Origin: Desulfatibacillum aliphaticivorans DSM 15576
Lineage (GTDB): Bacteria; Desulfobacterota; Desulfobacteria; Desulfobacterales; Desulfatibacillaceae
Assembly: GCF_000429905.1 (NCBI RefSeq)
Contig: NZ_KE386982.1
Coordinates: 1-64,000 of the forward strand
Length of the DNA: 64,000 nucleotides
Reading direction: 5' to 3'
Below the pieces are notes generated by a model, which worked only from the letters and a program-made list of their open reading frames with translations, had not been told where the DNA came from and ran no database searches. Each line of letters opens with the position of its first letter. The first letter of the stretch is position 1. Made by a program: the position numbers and the translations under genes. This document shows, one piece after another, positions 16,476-24,637 of this stretch.

Positions 16476-17500
16476 CGCAAATCCAGCCCCGACTCTCGCA
16501 ACCTGATCAATTTATCCTGGGCGTAACGCCTGATTAAATGCTCCTGATCATTTTTTTGTAAATAAAACAATACGGCGTCATCCGTTTTGTCTTTTACAAC
16601 GGAAATAACGGCGTCAATGGCCTCCAAACTATGGGTGGTGGCAATGATTTGCACATTGGCGGTGCGTGCAGCGTTTAGCATCCAGCCCAGAATACTTGGC
16701 ATGATGGCAGGGTGGATTCCAGCTTCCAGTTCGTCAATCAGGAGCACGCCTTCATTTGCTCTTGTTAAAGCCAAAGCCAAGGCGGCGGAGCGCCGCATTC
16801 CGTCTCCAAAGGAAGAGAGATCCACAATGCCCCGCTCCTTATGGCTGACTTTCACGCTGCTGCGGCCGTTGCTCACACTGACGTCCAAGTCCGTAACGGA
16901 GTCATCAAAATATTGAAGCAGTTCAACCGCCATGCCCTTTTTGCCGGAGTCAACCGCCTTGCTCAAGTGCTCCACCAAGGTTTTAATGGAGCGGTGCGTG
17001 GCGGAAGTAATCGTGAAGCAGCGATAAGAAACCACCCCCTCACTCCTATGGATCGTGGCAAAAGCGGATTTTCGAAAGGCCAAAGTTTCCCTCATGTTGT
17101 CCACCTTGCATTCCACATTCAGTGCTATTATCGGCAAATCCTCATCGTCCAAGTCGGTGCTTGCATGCCCACGAGCGCTGAAATTGCGATCTTCATCGCC
17201 AATTGTCGCTTTGAGTTCGATATGTTGCGTTTGTACAGGTCCTTCTTCAACATCCAGCGGTTCTTTGGACGGAAACATGGACCACACGCCATCCACAACC
17301 GCTAAATCAGAATCTCTTTGCCTGGCGACATTAAACCACTGGGAAAGGTCGAAAGGACGCAGCAAAAGAGCCGCCGCCTCAAGAACGCTGCTTTTGCCGG
17401 CATTGTTATCGCCCACAATGACGCTAAAAGGCGGTAAGTCATCCAGACGCACATTCTTCATGCCTCGAAAAGCGCCAATGTCCAGATTTTTTAAAAGCAT
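16472..17500 (-). CDS. AAA/ABC-type ATPase (OLD/AriA-like), probable defence protein
   Basis: 342 residues. Walker A GDNNAGKSS is at 30-38, an ABC-signature-like stretch (LSSFGDGMRRSAALALAL) lies before Walker B VLLIDELEAGIHP, and the switch His is in ATTHSLEAID. This is the short ATPase form (AAA_15/AAA_21) that partners TOPRIM proteins. It starts MLLKNLDIGAFRGMKNV, typical of the family. It probably senses invading DNA or phage proteins and controls the TOPRIM effector (inference). Base composition is lower in GC than the flanking metabolic genes. Confidence 0.75.
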   Translation of the reverse strand: MLLKNLDIGAFRGMKNVRLDDLPPFSVIVGDNNAGKSSVLEAAALLLRPFDLSQWFNVARQRDSDLAVVDGVWSMFPSKEPLDVEEGPVQTQHIELKATIGDEDRNFSARGHASTDLDDEDLPIIALNVECKVDNMRETLAFRKSAFATIHRSEGVVSYRCFTITSATHRSIKTLVEHLSKAVDSGKKGMAVELLQYFDDSVTDLDVSVSNGRSSVKVSHKERGIVDLSSFGDGMRRSAALALALTRANEGVLLIDELEAGIHPAIMPSILGWMLNAARTANVQIIATTHSLEAIDAVISVVKDKTDDAVLFYLQKNDQEHLIRRYAQDKLIRLRESGLDLR

Positions 17501-17635
17501 GGATATTTCTCCGGTTGTCTTTATGGAAAATAGTATAACATGCTGAAAACAAATTTTAAAATAAAATCGCAGTTAAATTGGCGATTGGGCAAGGCGGCAG
17601 AGAAAGCGCATTTTTAACAGAATGCAGATTGAAAG

Positions 17636-17669
17636 GCCCTTGTCTATAGCAAGGCTTTTAGACAAGGGC
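17636..17669 (-). terminator. Terminator hairpin after the XRE gene
   Basis: Perfect 11-bp stem GCCCTTGTCTA/TAGACAAGGGC with a 12-base loop, 19 bases past the stop of the leftward HTH gene, followed on that strand by CTTTC. Confidence 0.65.
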
Positions 17670-17687
17670 TTGCGGACGCATCCCATT

Positions 17688-17891
17688 TTACGGTTCATAT
17701 TCCAATATATCGCCGGGCTGACAATCCAAATGCAGGCAAATGGCCTCCAGGGTGGAAAAACGGATGGCTTTGGCCCGTCCCGTTTTTAGGATTGACAGGT
17801 TTTGCGGCGTGATGCCCACCGCCTCGGCCAGGTCCTTGGATGCCATTTTGCGCTTGGCCAGCATGACGTCAAGATTTACTATGATTGGCAT
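17688..17891 (-). CDS. Small XRE-family HTH regulator (YozG-like)
   Basis: 67 residues, essentially a single Cro/CI HTH: MLAKRKMASKDLAEAVGITPQNLSILKTGR, then FSTLEAICLHLDCQPGDILEY. This compact type is typically encoded next to a DUF2975 membrane protein, as here. The ATG at 17891 has GGGAG nine bases upstream. It lies 25 bases after the DUF2975 gene and the hairpin at 17636 should end the transcript. Confidence 0.85.
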   Translation of the reverse strand: MPIIVNLDVMLAKRKMASKDLAEAVGITPQNLSILKTGRAKAIRFSTLEAICLHLDCQPGDILEYEP

Positions 17892-17916
17892 AATGCACTC
17901 CCTTCCATGCTGGCTT

Positions 17917-18462
17917 TTATATGGTGAGAGATTGCTCCTCCTGAATCTTCCGGCCCTCATCCATGATCCAGGCCACCACGATTACCATCACTCCAATGAT
18001 CAGGGCCGTAAAGTTGGCGTCACTGAATCCAACCTGAAGAACCCGTTGCCCGGGAGGGTTGGGCAGGGTCAGGGCCACGCTGGTCATGGCCTGCACCACA
18101 GGGTTAAGCGCCTGCTTCACCAGCAATGCAATCCCCAACACGCGGATGCACCTAACATTGCCGGCGCCGAAAATGATCCCTTGGGCGTAGAGTCCGAAAA
18201 GCATCCTAAGCCGGTTCAGCACGTACAGGCCCACGCACAGCGCTGGCAGGGACGCCGCAAAACCCAGGAGCCTGGACCAACCGGGCACAGGCAGTTGAAA
18301 GGGAACGCCCGCACAAGCCAAACCCTGAAAGGCGCCCAATCCGTCAAACTGCATCAGGTGATTGAAAAACAGCCAAAATAACCCGTACAAAAAGGGAACG
18401 GCCGCCAGTAAAACCAAAAACAAGCCGCTTAGCGCGCGGCTGACGCGAACGATTTTTTCCAA
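17917..18462 (-). CDS. DUF2975 membrane protein
   Basis: 181 residues from a TTG at 18462 that has AAGGAGG eight bases upstream; an ATG at 18519 lacks a site and is less likely. Four hydrophobic segments are visible (about 10-30, 55-78, 100-120, 145-165), and the C-terminal ALIIGVMVIVVAWIMDEGRKIQEEQSLTI is characteristic of DUF2975. Function is unknown; the pairing with a YozG-like HTH suggests a membrane-linked regulatory unit. Two copies of AGTAAAAAATTA upstream (near 18487 and 18534) could be regulator sites. Confidence 0.75.
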   Translation of the reverse strand: MEKIVRVSRALSGLFLVLLAAVPFLYGLFWLFFNHLMQFDGLGAFQGLACAGVPFQLPVPGWSRLLGFAASLPALCVGLYVLNRLRMLFGLYAQGIIFGAGNVRCIRVLGIALLVKQALNPVVQAMTSVALTLPNPPGQRVLQVGFSDANFTALIIGVMVIVVAWIMDEGRKIQEEQSLTI

Positions 18463-18678
18463 AATACACGCCTCCTTCGTGGCTGTTAGTAAAAAATTAA
18501 GGCTGGGCCTTTTCGCCATGGCAGGGTGATTATCAGTAAAAAATTATCGTTTGTCAATAATTTATTAATAAAAAACGGACGAAGTGAATGCTGAAGGCAA
18601 CAGATGGAAGTCCCCCCAATAAAGAAACTGACTGCAAAGGGTTTCCTTCCTCAAGGGCGTGGCTTGGGTTTTTTCAGG

Positions 18679-19905
18679 CTACCCCACGGAAGTGAGGCTA
18701 ACCGGCGGCCTGGAACGGCCCTCTTGAAAGCGGGATGATGCAGGCTGTTTTTCAACGCTTCCATTTTTGGATGTTTTTGAAGCCGCCTGATAGATCTGGG
18801 GGGGGACGTCTTTGGCCAAAGCCTGATAGGTCCTGGCATAAAGATTCTGCTTGTCCTGATCCGTGTCCTGAAACTTGTCCTTGATGACCAGAATTTCATC
18901 CAGGGTGGTGAAGAACGCGTCCGTCACCTCCGGCGAAAAATGATTTCCTCTTCCTTCCTGGATGATCCGAATGGCCTCGATGCCTGAAAACGCCCTCTTG
19001 TAGGGCCGTTCCGAGGTCAGTGCGTCAAACACGTCCGCAATGGCGGCTATTTGGCCGGCAATGGGGATTTGCCTGCCCTTAAGGCCTTGGGGGTATCCGG
19101 ATCCGTCCCATTTTTCGTGATGGGTCAAAGCGATCATTTCGGCCATGCGGATGAAGCCGCTTTGGGCGCCGGAAAGAATGCTGGCGCCGATCTGCGGATG
19201 CCTTTTCATGATTTTCCATTCTTTGTCGGTCAAGGGCCCGGGCTTGAGCAGAATGCAGTCGGGGATGCCGATTTTACCGATGTCGTGCATGGGCGCGGAA
19301 TACAGGATGGACTCCTGCACTCTTTTGTTGAATCCCATGGTTTTGGCGATGGCCGCCGCATAATGGCTCATACGGCGAATATGGGCGCCGGTCTCATTAT
19401 CCCGGAATTCCGACGCCGCGGACAGCTTCACGATAGTTTCCAAAGAGGCGGTTTTCAATTGCCAGGTCTGCTGCTCGACCTTTTTTTCCAGGTTGCTTTG
19501 ATAATCCGCCAGCCTGCCGTGCATTCTTTTCAACTTTAAATGCAGCCGCACCCGAGCCAGGATCACTTCCTTATGCTCGGTCTTGGACAAGAAGTCGTCC
19601 ACGCCCATTTCCAGGGCTTTGGCGTGGTTCTCCACCGTATCCCGGCCTGTAAACAGGATGATGGGAATGAGGAACGCCTGCGGTTGCTCCTTGATTTGCC
19701 TGGCAACCTCAAAACCATCCATGCCCGGCATGGATAAGTCCAGGATCACAAGGTCGATGCCGCCCTGGGCGACTATTCCCAATGCCTCTTCCCCTGAATA
19801 GACGGAGAGGAGGCGGTAGCCTTCCCGCTCAAGAATATGCTGCATCAAACGATGAATGGCAGGTTCATCGTCGACAAGCAGAATGTTGGCTTTGGATTGC
19901 TGCAT
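18679..19905 (-). CDS. Response regulator with HD-GYP domain (c-di-GMP phosphodiesterase)
   Basis: 408 residues. The receiver domain spans about 7-125 with DDE at 12-14, phospho-acceptor Asp56 and Lys108 (KT rather than the usual KP). A coiled-coil-like helix (130-155) leads to an HD-GYP domain: HD at 207-208, HHEKWDGSGYP with GYP at 270-272, then AIADVFDALTSERPYK. It should hydrolyse cyclic di-GMP when phosphorylated. No histidine kinase gene is adjacent, so the partner lies elsewhere. GGAGACGGA precedes the start. Confidence 0.9.
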   Translation of the reverse strand: MQQSKANILLVDDEPAIHRLMQHILEREGYRLLSVYSGEEALGIVAQGGIDLVILDLSMPGMDGFEVARQIKEQPQAFLIPIILFTGRDTVENHAKALEMGVDDFLSKTEHKEVILARVRLHLKLKRMHGRLADYQSNLEKKVEQQTWQLKTASLETIVKLSAASEFRDNETGAHIRRMSHYAAAIAKTMGFNKRVQESILYSAPMHDIGKIGIPDCILLKPGPLTDKEWKIMKRHPQIGASILSGAQSGFIRMAEMIALTHHEKWDGSGYPQGLKGRQIPIAGQIAAIADVFDALTSERPYKRAFSGIEAIRIIQEGRGNHFSPEVTDAFFTTLDEILVIKDKFQDTDQDKQNLYARTYQALAKDVPPQIYQAASKTSKNGSVEKQPASSRFQEGRSRPPVSLTSVG

Positions 19906-20238
19906 GAAATCCGTCTCCGATTATGACGTTCACTTCGGCCTGACAGGCCCTGTCAACGCTGACATCCAATAGATTATCTGAGCAACTATTTGAAATGCCG
20001 TGTTTTTGGTTTTGCCGGGAGCAGCCTGCATCCCCGGGCTATTTCGCCTGTGCATCACACTGGCGGCGGCGCAAGGGCGCCTTCCTGACTATTATTAATA
20101 ATCGGCAGCAAAGGATTAAATCTTGACTATAAAGGAAAGGCTGTTCAGGCGATTCCAAAGGGGAGGAGTCTAATATTTTGTTTTTGATTATTATTTTGAT
20201 GAGAAACGTTTTTTCGGCTTTCCCGGGGCGCAAGCGGC
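19906..20238. other. Intergenic region, no gene seen
   Basis: Between two leftward genes. It contains a small GGCGGCGCAAGGGCGCC hairpin-like stretch and an AT-rich tract (20170-20205), but no convincing ORF or RNA. Confidence 0.5.
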
Positions 20239-21000
20239 TTAACCCGTCTTTTGGGGGATGGGAGCGTTCCTGGGCGGCGCCCATTTGCGGCCGTCGTAGC
20301 TCCACTTGTCGGGGAGGCCCCTCTGGCTGCGCACCACGGGATTTTCAAGCCATTCCTTCATTTCCTCATAAGCGGCGTGCACCTTGCGGAAAAGAGCTGC
20401 GTCGCCTTTGTGGTCGGGGTGGTGGGCCATAACCTGTTTGCGGTAGGCGGACCGCAGGGCCTTTTGAGGGTCCGGGCCGATAACTTCGGATTTTTTCAAC
20501 TTAAGAACGGACAGATGCCTTTGGCTGACCACCGGATGGGAGGCGTCCTGAGGACGAATCTGCCCCGGTTTGACCATGCTGGTGCGCGCCTGCTCCAATA
20601 CGCTTTTGGAAGCCTGATGCCTGGACCTCAATTTGTCATGCTCCTTCCACCACAGCCGCCCCAACTGCTCCACAAGGTCTCCCAGGTCGTCCACCGGTTT
20701 TTTGCCCGGAGTGCGCTTCCATAGGTAGCTGTACACATGCGGGGCTCCCGAAGCCACCACGTGCAGCATGAGCGTGTCCCGGGTGAACGAAAAGGACGCG
20801 TATCTGGTATGCATGGCCCGCAGCAGATTCGCGGCCACTTCCAGGCGCCACAGCAGCTTCTGCCTGCAGGCTCTGGAGCAATATTTTCTCCGCCCCATGT
20901 TTTGATCCGTACCGCAGGCCTGGCAGGTATAAACCTTTTTACGGCCTGGAACTGCAGGGAGCATATTTTGGGGGCCGGAGCCCATTTTCACATGACTCAT
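20239..21000 (-). CDS. Zinc-finger and J-domain protein
   Basis: About 253 residues from the ATG at 21000; a TTG at 21018 is possible and neither start has a clear ribosome site. The N-terminus has a treble-clef-like set of four Cys (CQACGTDQ, CSRAC). The middle is helical and unassigned. Near the C-terminus, PDPQKALRSAYRKQVMAHHPDHKGDAALFRKVHAAYEEM is a DnaJ J-domain with the HPD triad. It may recruit DnaK to a client bound by the N-terminal part. It follows the O-antigen-ligase-like gene by 25 bases, so the two may be co-expressed. Confidence 0.7.
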   Translation of the reverse strand: MSHVKMGSGPQNMLPAVPGRKKVYTCQACGTDQNMGRRKYCSRACRQKLLWRLEVAANLLRAMHTRYASFSFTRDTLMLHVVASGAPHVYSYLWKRTPGKKPVDDLGDLVEQLGRLWWKEHDKLRSRHQASKSVLEQARTSMVKPGQIRPQDASHPVVSQRHLSVLKLKKSEVIGPDPQKALRSAYRKQVMAHHPDHKGDAALFRKVHAAYEEMKEWLENPVVRSQRGLPDKWSYDGRKWAPPRNAPIPQKTG

Positions 21001-21025
21001 GGCTTCATCCGCGTACAATAAAAAC

Positions 21026-23317
21026 TTACTGCGTTGCTTTGGGTTGCTTTTCCGCCTTTTTCAGGGCGTCGGCGATTTGCAAGTAACGAAGGCCCTTTTC
21101 CTTCTGGCCGATTTGCATCAATAAATGCCCCGCATTCCGGTTCGCCCGGGTCCAGCCGGGGGCTAATACGGCGCACTTTTCAAAGGCCGTGGCCGCTTTT
21201 TCAAAATCCCGGGCCTTGAACGCGGCCACGCCCAGATTCATCCAGATCTGGGGATTTTGGTCGTCCAGCTCCGCAGCCTTTGTAAAGGCTTCCACGGCTT
21301 CCGGAATTTTTCCCGTATTCATCTGCACGTTGCCGATGTTATTATGGACTTTGGCATAGTCGGGTTTGATTTGCAGCACCTTGTTGTAAACCTCCAGGGC
21401 TTTCTCGTTTTCTCCCATGGTCCCGTAGGCCACGCCCAGATTCAGCAAGGCGTTCATATGATAGGGATAGGCCTGAACGACCTTTTCCAGTTCGGGCGCC
21501 GCCTTTTCCGGCATTTGTTTTTCCAGGTACGCCCTGCCTAAATACGAACGCACCTTTACCCTGTATGGATCGGCCGCCAATACCTGGTTGCCTTTTGAGA
21601 TGACCAGGTTCCAGTTTCCTGCGGACTCGCCCACATCCAGCCATTTGTACTGCTCATCCGCTTTCATGGCCCGGCTTCCCGCCCAGCCGGCGGCTATCAA
21701 CAGCCCGGTGAATGCAACGCCGCAAATCAGCCAGACCGGGGCGGGCGGCGCCACTATGCGAGGAGGCTTTTCCTCATATTTGGGATCCCAGCGCGCCAGC
21801 ATCGCCAGATAAAGGCTTACGACCAATAAAGGGGCCATCCTTTGAAACGGAAAGGACGCCGCAGCGTTTAAGCTAATGCCGGCCAGGCAGGCTGCAAGGG
21901 CGATCACGAGAAATTTTTCTTCCCCGTTTTCCTTCCTGAAAAGCCTGAGCAGGATTAAAAACGCTGAAACGCCGAGCCACAGGACCATGATAAGCCCGGG
22001 CAGGCCCAACTCCGCCGCAATCTGCAGGTAGTCGTTATGCACATTGGATAGTTGGGACTCCTCCGAAAACGCCCCTTCCACCTTCGCCCTCCGGGAGTAA
22101 ATGGGGTAAAGCACCTTGTGGGAGCCCATCCCGACCCCAAGCAGGGGGTGGTCCTTGATCATCGCCAGGGTATTTGCCCAAATGTCCAGGCGCAATCTTT
22201 TGGAGGCGTCATACTTCCGGGGCGCCGCCGGAGAATCTTGCTTTTTATCCGCCGGAGCCTGCGTTTCGGGGCTCGTCCCGGGACTCTCCAAATCTGATTG
22301 ACTGAGCGCCGAAACTCTCTGGAAAACCTTGCCGAATTGCCATTCAAAGCCCTTGGGCCCGCAATTGAACAAAACCAGAAAAAGCGCCAGGCACACGGCA
22401 AGGGAGATCATTTTTCCCCGATTCATGCCTATGGCGCCTGATTTGACTTTGTAAACAAGCAGCAGCGCCGCGAATACGGCGATTTGCAGAAGCAGGCAAA
22501 GCCAACCCGTTCTGTTGGAGGTGTAAAACAGATAATTCAGCATGCAGGTTGTACAGACAAGGAACGCAGCGGCCGGCCAGCCCCTTTTTTCCTGTAAAAA
22601 AAAGCCGACGCCCAGGGGCAGGGTCAAGACGATGAAGTGGACCGCCATGTTCCGGTTGGTGAAGGTGGAGGCGGGAGGCTCCGCCTGCTTGACGCCGAAC
22701 CAGTTTTCCCCGCCCATATGCTGCAGGACGTCTCCTCCCAGATGTTGCAGTATGCCTAGCAGGGCAACGGCCGTTCCGGATAAAAAGAGCCCTTTCAGCA
22801 ACAAAAGCCGCCGTTCCCTGGAATCCGGAACATTGAATGCCGCCGAGAAAAAAAACAGGCACGCAACCCAGGGAAGCCAGATTGTAACAGCCTCATAGGC
22901 GTTCGCCGCCCAGAAGATGCTAAGGCCGCCCCACAGGGTCAGAGCCGCCAGGGGAAAAAAAACCGTGGGGGGCGCAACGGCGCTTTTGGGGGAAAAGTAG
23001 CTTTTCAGGCAAAAGACGGCGCTTAACAGCAAGGCGCCGATAATGAAGAAAACCGTCTGAGGCAGGTTGGTCTGGTCGTATAAAGCAGGCCGGACGGCGA
23101 ACGGCGTCAGCGCAACGATTGCAAAAAGAATCATGGTTGACGCTTTATCCAGGATGCGGGCCAGCTCCGACGGCGAAGCCGCCCCTTCGCCGGCGCCCGC
23201 TGCAATTTCCCGTTCTATTTCCTTGACCGGAGCTCCCAGGTGGGAGGCCATTTTGGAGACGGACATATGGCCGTGATTGCGGGCTATGAACTTCCTTTGT
23301 TTATTGGAAAGCGTCAC
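21026..23317 (-). CDS. O-antigen ligase family protein with C-terminal TPR repeats
   Basis: 763 residues from a GTG at 23317 with AGGGGA upstream. Residues 1-45 are soluble and HTH-like (KFIARNHGHMSVSKMASHLGAP). Then about twelve membrane segments enclose a large loop with the Wzy_C signature (MIKDHPLLGVGMGSHKVLYP... NVHNDYLQIAAELGLPG). From about 570 to the end at least four TPR units repeat (ALLNLGVAYGTMGENEKALEVY, KVHNNIGNVQMNTGKIPEA). Such proteins ligate or polymerise surface glycans, or glycosylate proteins as PglL-type enzymes do. No other glycan genes are adjacent. Confidence 0.8.
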   Translation of the reverse strand: MTLSNKQRKFIARNHGHMSVSKMASHLGAPVKEIEREIAAGAGEGAASPSELARILDKASTMILFAIVALTPFAVRPALYDQTNLPQTVFFIIGALLLSAVFCLKSYFSPKSAVAPPTVFFPLAALTLWGGLSIFWAANAYEAVTIWLPWVACLFFFSAAFNVPDSRERRLLLLKGLFLSGTAVALLGILQHLGGDVLQHMGGENWFGVKQAEPPASTFTNRNMAVHFIVLTLPLGVGFFLQEKRGWPAAAFLVCTTCMLNYLFYTSNRTGWLCLLLQIAVFAALLLVYKVKSGAIGMNRGKMISLAVCLALFLVLFNCGPKGFEWQFGKVFQRVSALSQSDLESPGTSPETQAPADKKQDSPAAPRKYDASKRLRLDIWANTLAMIKDHPLLGVGMGSHKVLYPIYSRRAKVEGAFSEESQLSNVHNDYLQIAAELGLPGLIMVLWLGVSAFLILLRLFRKENGEEKFLVIALAACLAGISLNAAASFPFQRMAPLLVVSLYLAMLARWDPKYEEKPPRIVAPPAPVWLICGVAFTGLLIAAGWAGSRAMKADEQYKWLDVGESAGNWNLVISKGNQVLAADPYRVKVRSYLGRAYLEKQMPEKAAPELEKVVQAYPYHMNALLNLGVAYGTMGENEKALEVYNKVLQIKPDYAKVHNNIGNVQMNTGKIPEAVEAFTKAAELDDQNPQIWMNLGVAAFKARDFEKAATAFEKCAVLAPGWTRANRNAGHLLMQIGQKEKGLRYLQIADALKKAEKQPKATQ

Positions 23318-23459
23318 AAGACATTCCCCTGTTTGGTTATGGCCTCCCGTTCAAACGCACCCGTGCGAGTCAAGCGGGGCTGAATAATAGCAGGCTTGAA
23401 AAAGTTTTTCAAAACAATGTGGAAGTTTTAACAGAGGACGGCGGCGGGGGCCTCGGTTG

Positions 23460-23493
23460 TTCGGCGCAGGGGGCGAATTTCCCTTGCGCCGAA
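23460..23493 (-). terminator. Stem-loop after the cupin gene
   Basis: TTCGGCGCA/TGCGCCGAA stem (9 bp, with further pairing of CCC/GGG in the loop), 19 bases past the cupin stop codon. There is no strong T-run. Confidence 0.45.
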
Positions 23494-23511
23494 CCAAGCC
23501 GAGCGCGAGGC

Positions 23512-23859
23512 CTACAGCTCCGGCGGGCCGTCCGGAATCAGGCAGACGAAAAACAGGGGCGTTTCCCCGGAGCAGCGCAGTTGATGCTCCTCCTCGCCGG
23601 GGATGAATGCGGCGGCGCCGGCGCGGACGGGAACCCATTCCCCCTCCCTGTATATTTCGCCGAATCCTGCATGGATGAATATCTCGTGCTCCCAGGCGTG
23701 GCTGTGCCGGGGCGTGGCCGCGCCTGGCGGCAGTTCAAACAGACGCATGCAGAAATTTTCCGCGCCGTCTTTTTTCCCGACTAAAACGCGCCCCTTGACG
23801 CCTTTGGCCGGCTCAGGGAACTCCACAGGGTCGATTTCAGTAAAATGAACTATCTTCAT
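23512..23859 (-). CDS. Single-domain cupin protein
   Basis: 115 residues. Metal-binding cupin motif 1 is visible as RHSHAWEHEIFIHAGFGEIY (His, His, Glu) and motif 2 as PGEEEHQLRC. Small cupins of this kind bind metal and serve as isomerases, oxygenases or sensors; the ligand is unknown. The ATG at 23859 has AAGGAGT upstream. The HTH gene upstream ends three bases before it, so they form an operon in which the cupin may act as a ligand sensor (inference). Confidence 0.82.
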   Translation of the reverse strand: MKIVHFTEIDPVEFPEPAKGVKGRVLVGKKDGAENFCMRLFELPPGAATPRHSHAWEHEIFIHAGFGEIYREGEWVPVRAGAAAFIPGEEEHQLRCSGETPLFFVCLIPDGPPEL

Positions 23860-23862
23860 GCT

Positions 23863-24327
23863 CTACTCCTTCTTGGATGTGTTAACATCTTTGTGCATCA
23901 AAGCAGGTTCCGCACCTTCCGGCTCAATCTCCAGCACCTCCGGAGCGCACTCCCCCAGCATGGCTGTCAACACGGGGCAACGCCTGCATTGGGCCATTTT
24001 TTCGCCCCAGTCCGAGCACACCTGGCCCCCGCACACGGTCCCGTTGATGAACCAACACAAGGCGCCCGCCTTGAACTCCCAGGCCGGGCATTTGCTTTTC
24101 AAATGGCTGGGGCATTTATTGATGGTCCAGCACGCCTTTCTGGGAACCTTGCTTCCCCGGCGGCGGGTTAAAAGAAAATACAGCTGTCTTTCCACGTGGG
24201 GCGGGACGTTTCTCCATCCCTGTTCATAGCTGTGCACCGCCTTGACTGAGACGCCTAAAATCTGAGCCATTTCCGTCTGTGTCTTAGCTAAAATGCTGCG
24301 GGCGTTGGTGAAGCCTTTGCGGGTCAT
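23863..24327 (-). CDS. HTH regulator with Cys-rich C-terminal domain
   Basis: 154 residues from the ATG at 24327. The N-terminus is a Cro/CI-like HTH (ILAKTQTEMAQILGVSVKAVHSYEQGWRNVPPHVE). The rest is Cys-rich with two similar blocks: CWTINKCPSHLKSKCPAWEF and CWFINGTVCGGQ...CRRCPVL, which suggests metal or Fe-S binding and perhaps redox sensing. An ATG at 24384 is possible but would put the palindrome at 24369-24383 inside the gene. The cupin gene follows almost directly. Confidence 0.7.
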   Translation of the reverse strand: MTRKGFTNARSILAKTQTEMAQILGVSVKAVHSYEQGWRNVPPHVERQLYFLLTRRRGSKVPRKACWTINKCPSHLKSKCPAWEFKAGALCWFINGTVCGGQVCSDWGEKMAQCRRCPVLTAMLGECAPEVLEIEPEGAEPALMHKDVNTSKKE

Positions 24328-24368
24328 GAGGCCTGGACTTTCTTTTGGACAATCGGTAAAAAAGTAAT

Positions 24369-24383
24369 TGACACACTGTGTCA
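24369..24383. promoter_or_regulatory. Perfect palindrome, candidate operator of the HTH gene
   Basis: TGACACACTGTGTCA is a perfect 7-1-7 palindrome 42 bases upstream of the chosen HTH start, a position suited to autoregulation. Confidence 0.5.
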
Positions 24384-24556
24384 TCGGTGATAGGCTGTTT
24401 CCTACAGTGTGGTAGCTCTCAGTACTGTCATATCAAGTCTGCTCTGTCAACGCAAAGGCGCAGTTTCAAGCACAACCATTTGATTTTTTTATCCTAAAGA
24501 ATATGTATAGCAGGGTAATCCCGACAGGGCGGCAATCTAAGGCGTTTTATTTAGAC

Positions 24557-24566
24557 CGAACGTTCG
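24557..24566. promoter_or_regulatory. Candidate TetR operator before the GMC oxidoreductase operon
   Basis: CGAACGTTCG is a perfect palindrome inside GACCGAACGTTCGAGA, the style of many TetR-family sites. It lies 72 bases upstream of the first gene, and a TetR gene is second in the operon. Confidence 0.5.
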
Positions 24567-24637
24567 AGATAACTCGGGCGCGCTGAAAAAATTCATTGCA
24601 AAGGGCTTTTTGTTAAACCCAAATCAGGGAGGGAAGT

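Noticed and set aside
18487..18550. AGTAAAAAATTA direct repeats upstream of the DUF2975/XRE genes as a firm operator
   Set aside because: AT-rich repeats of this length arise easily in promoter regions; only mentioned as a possibility.
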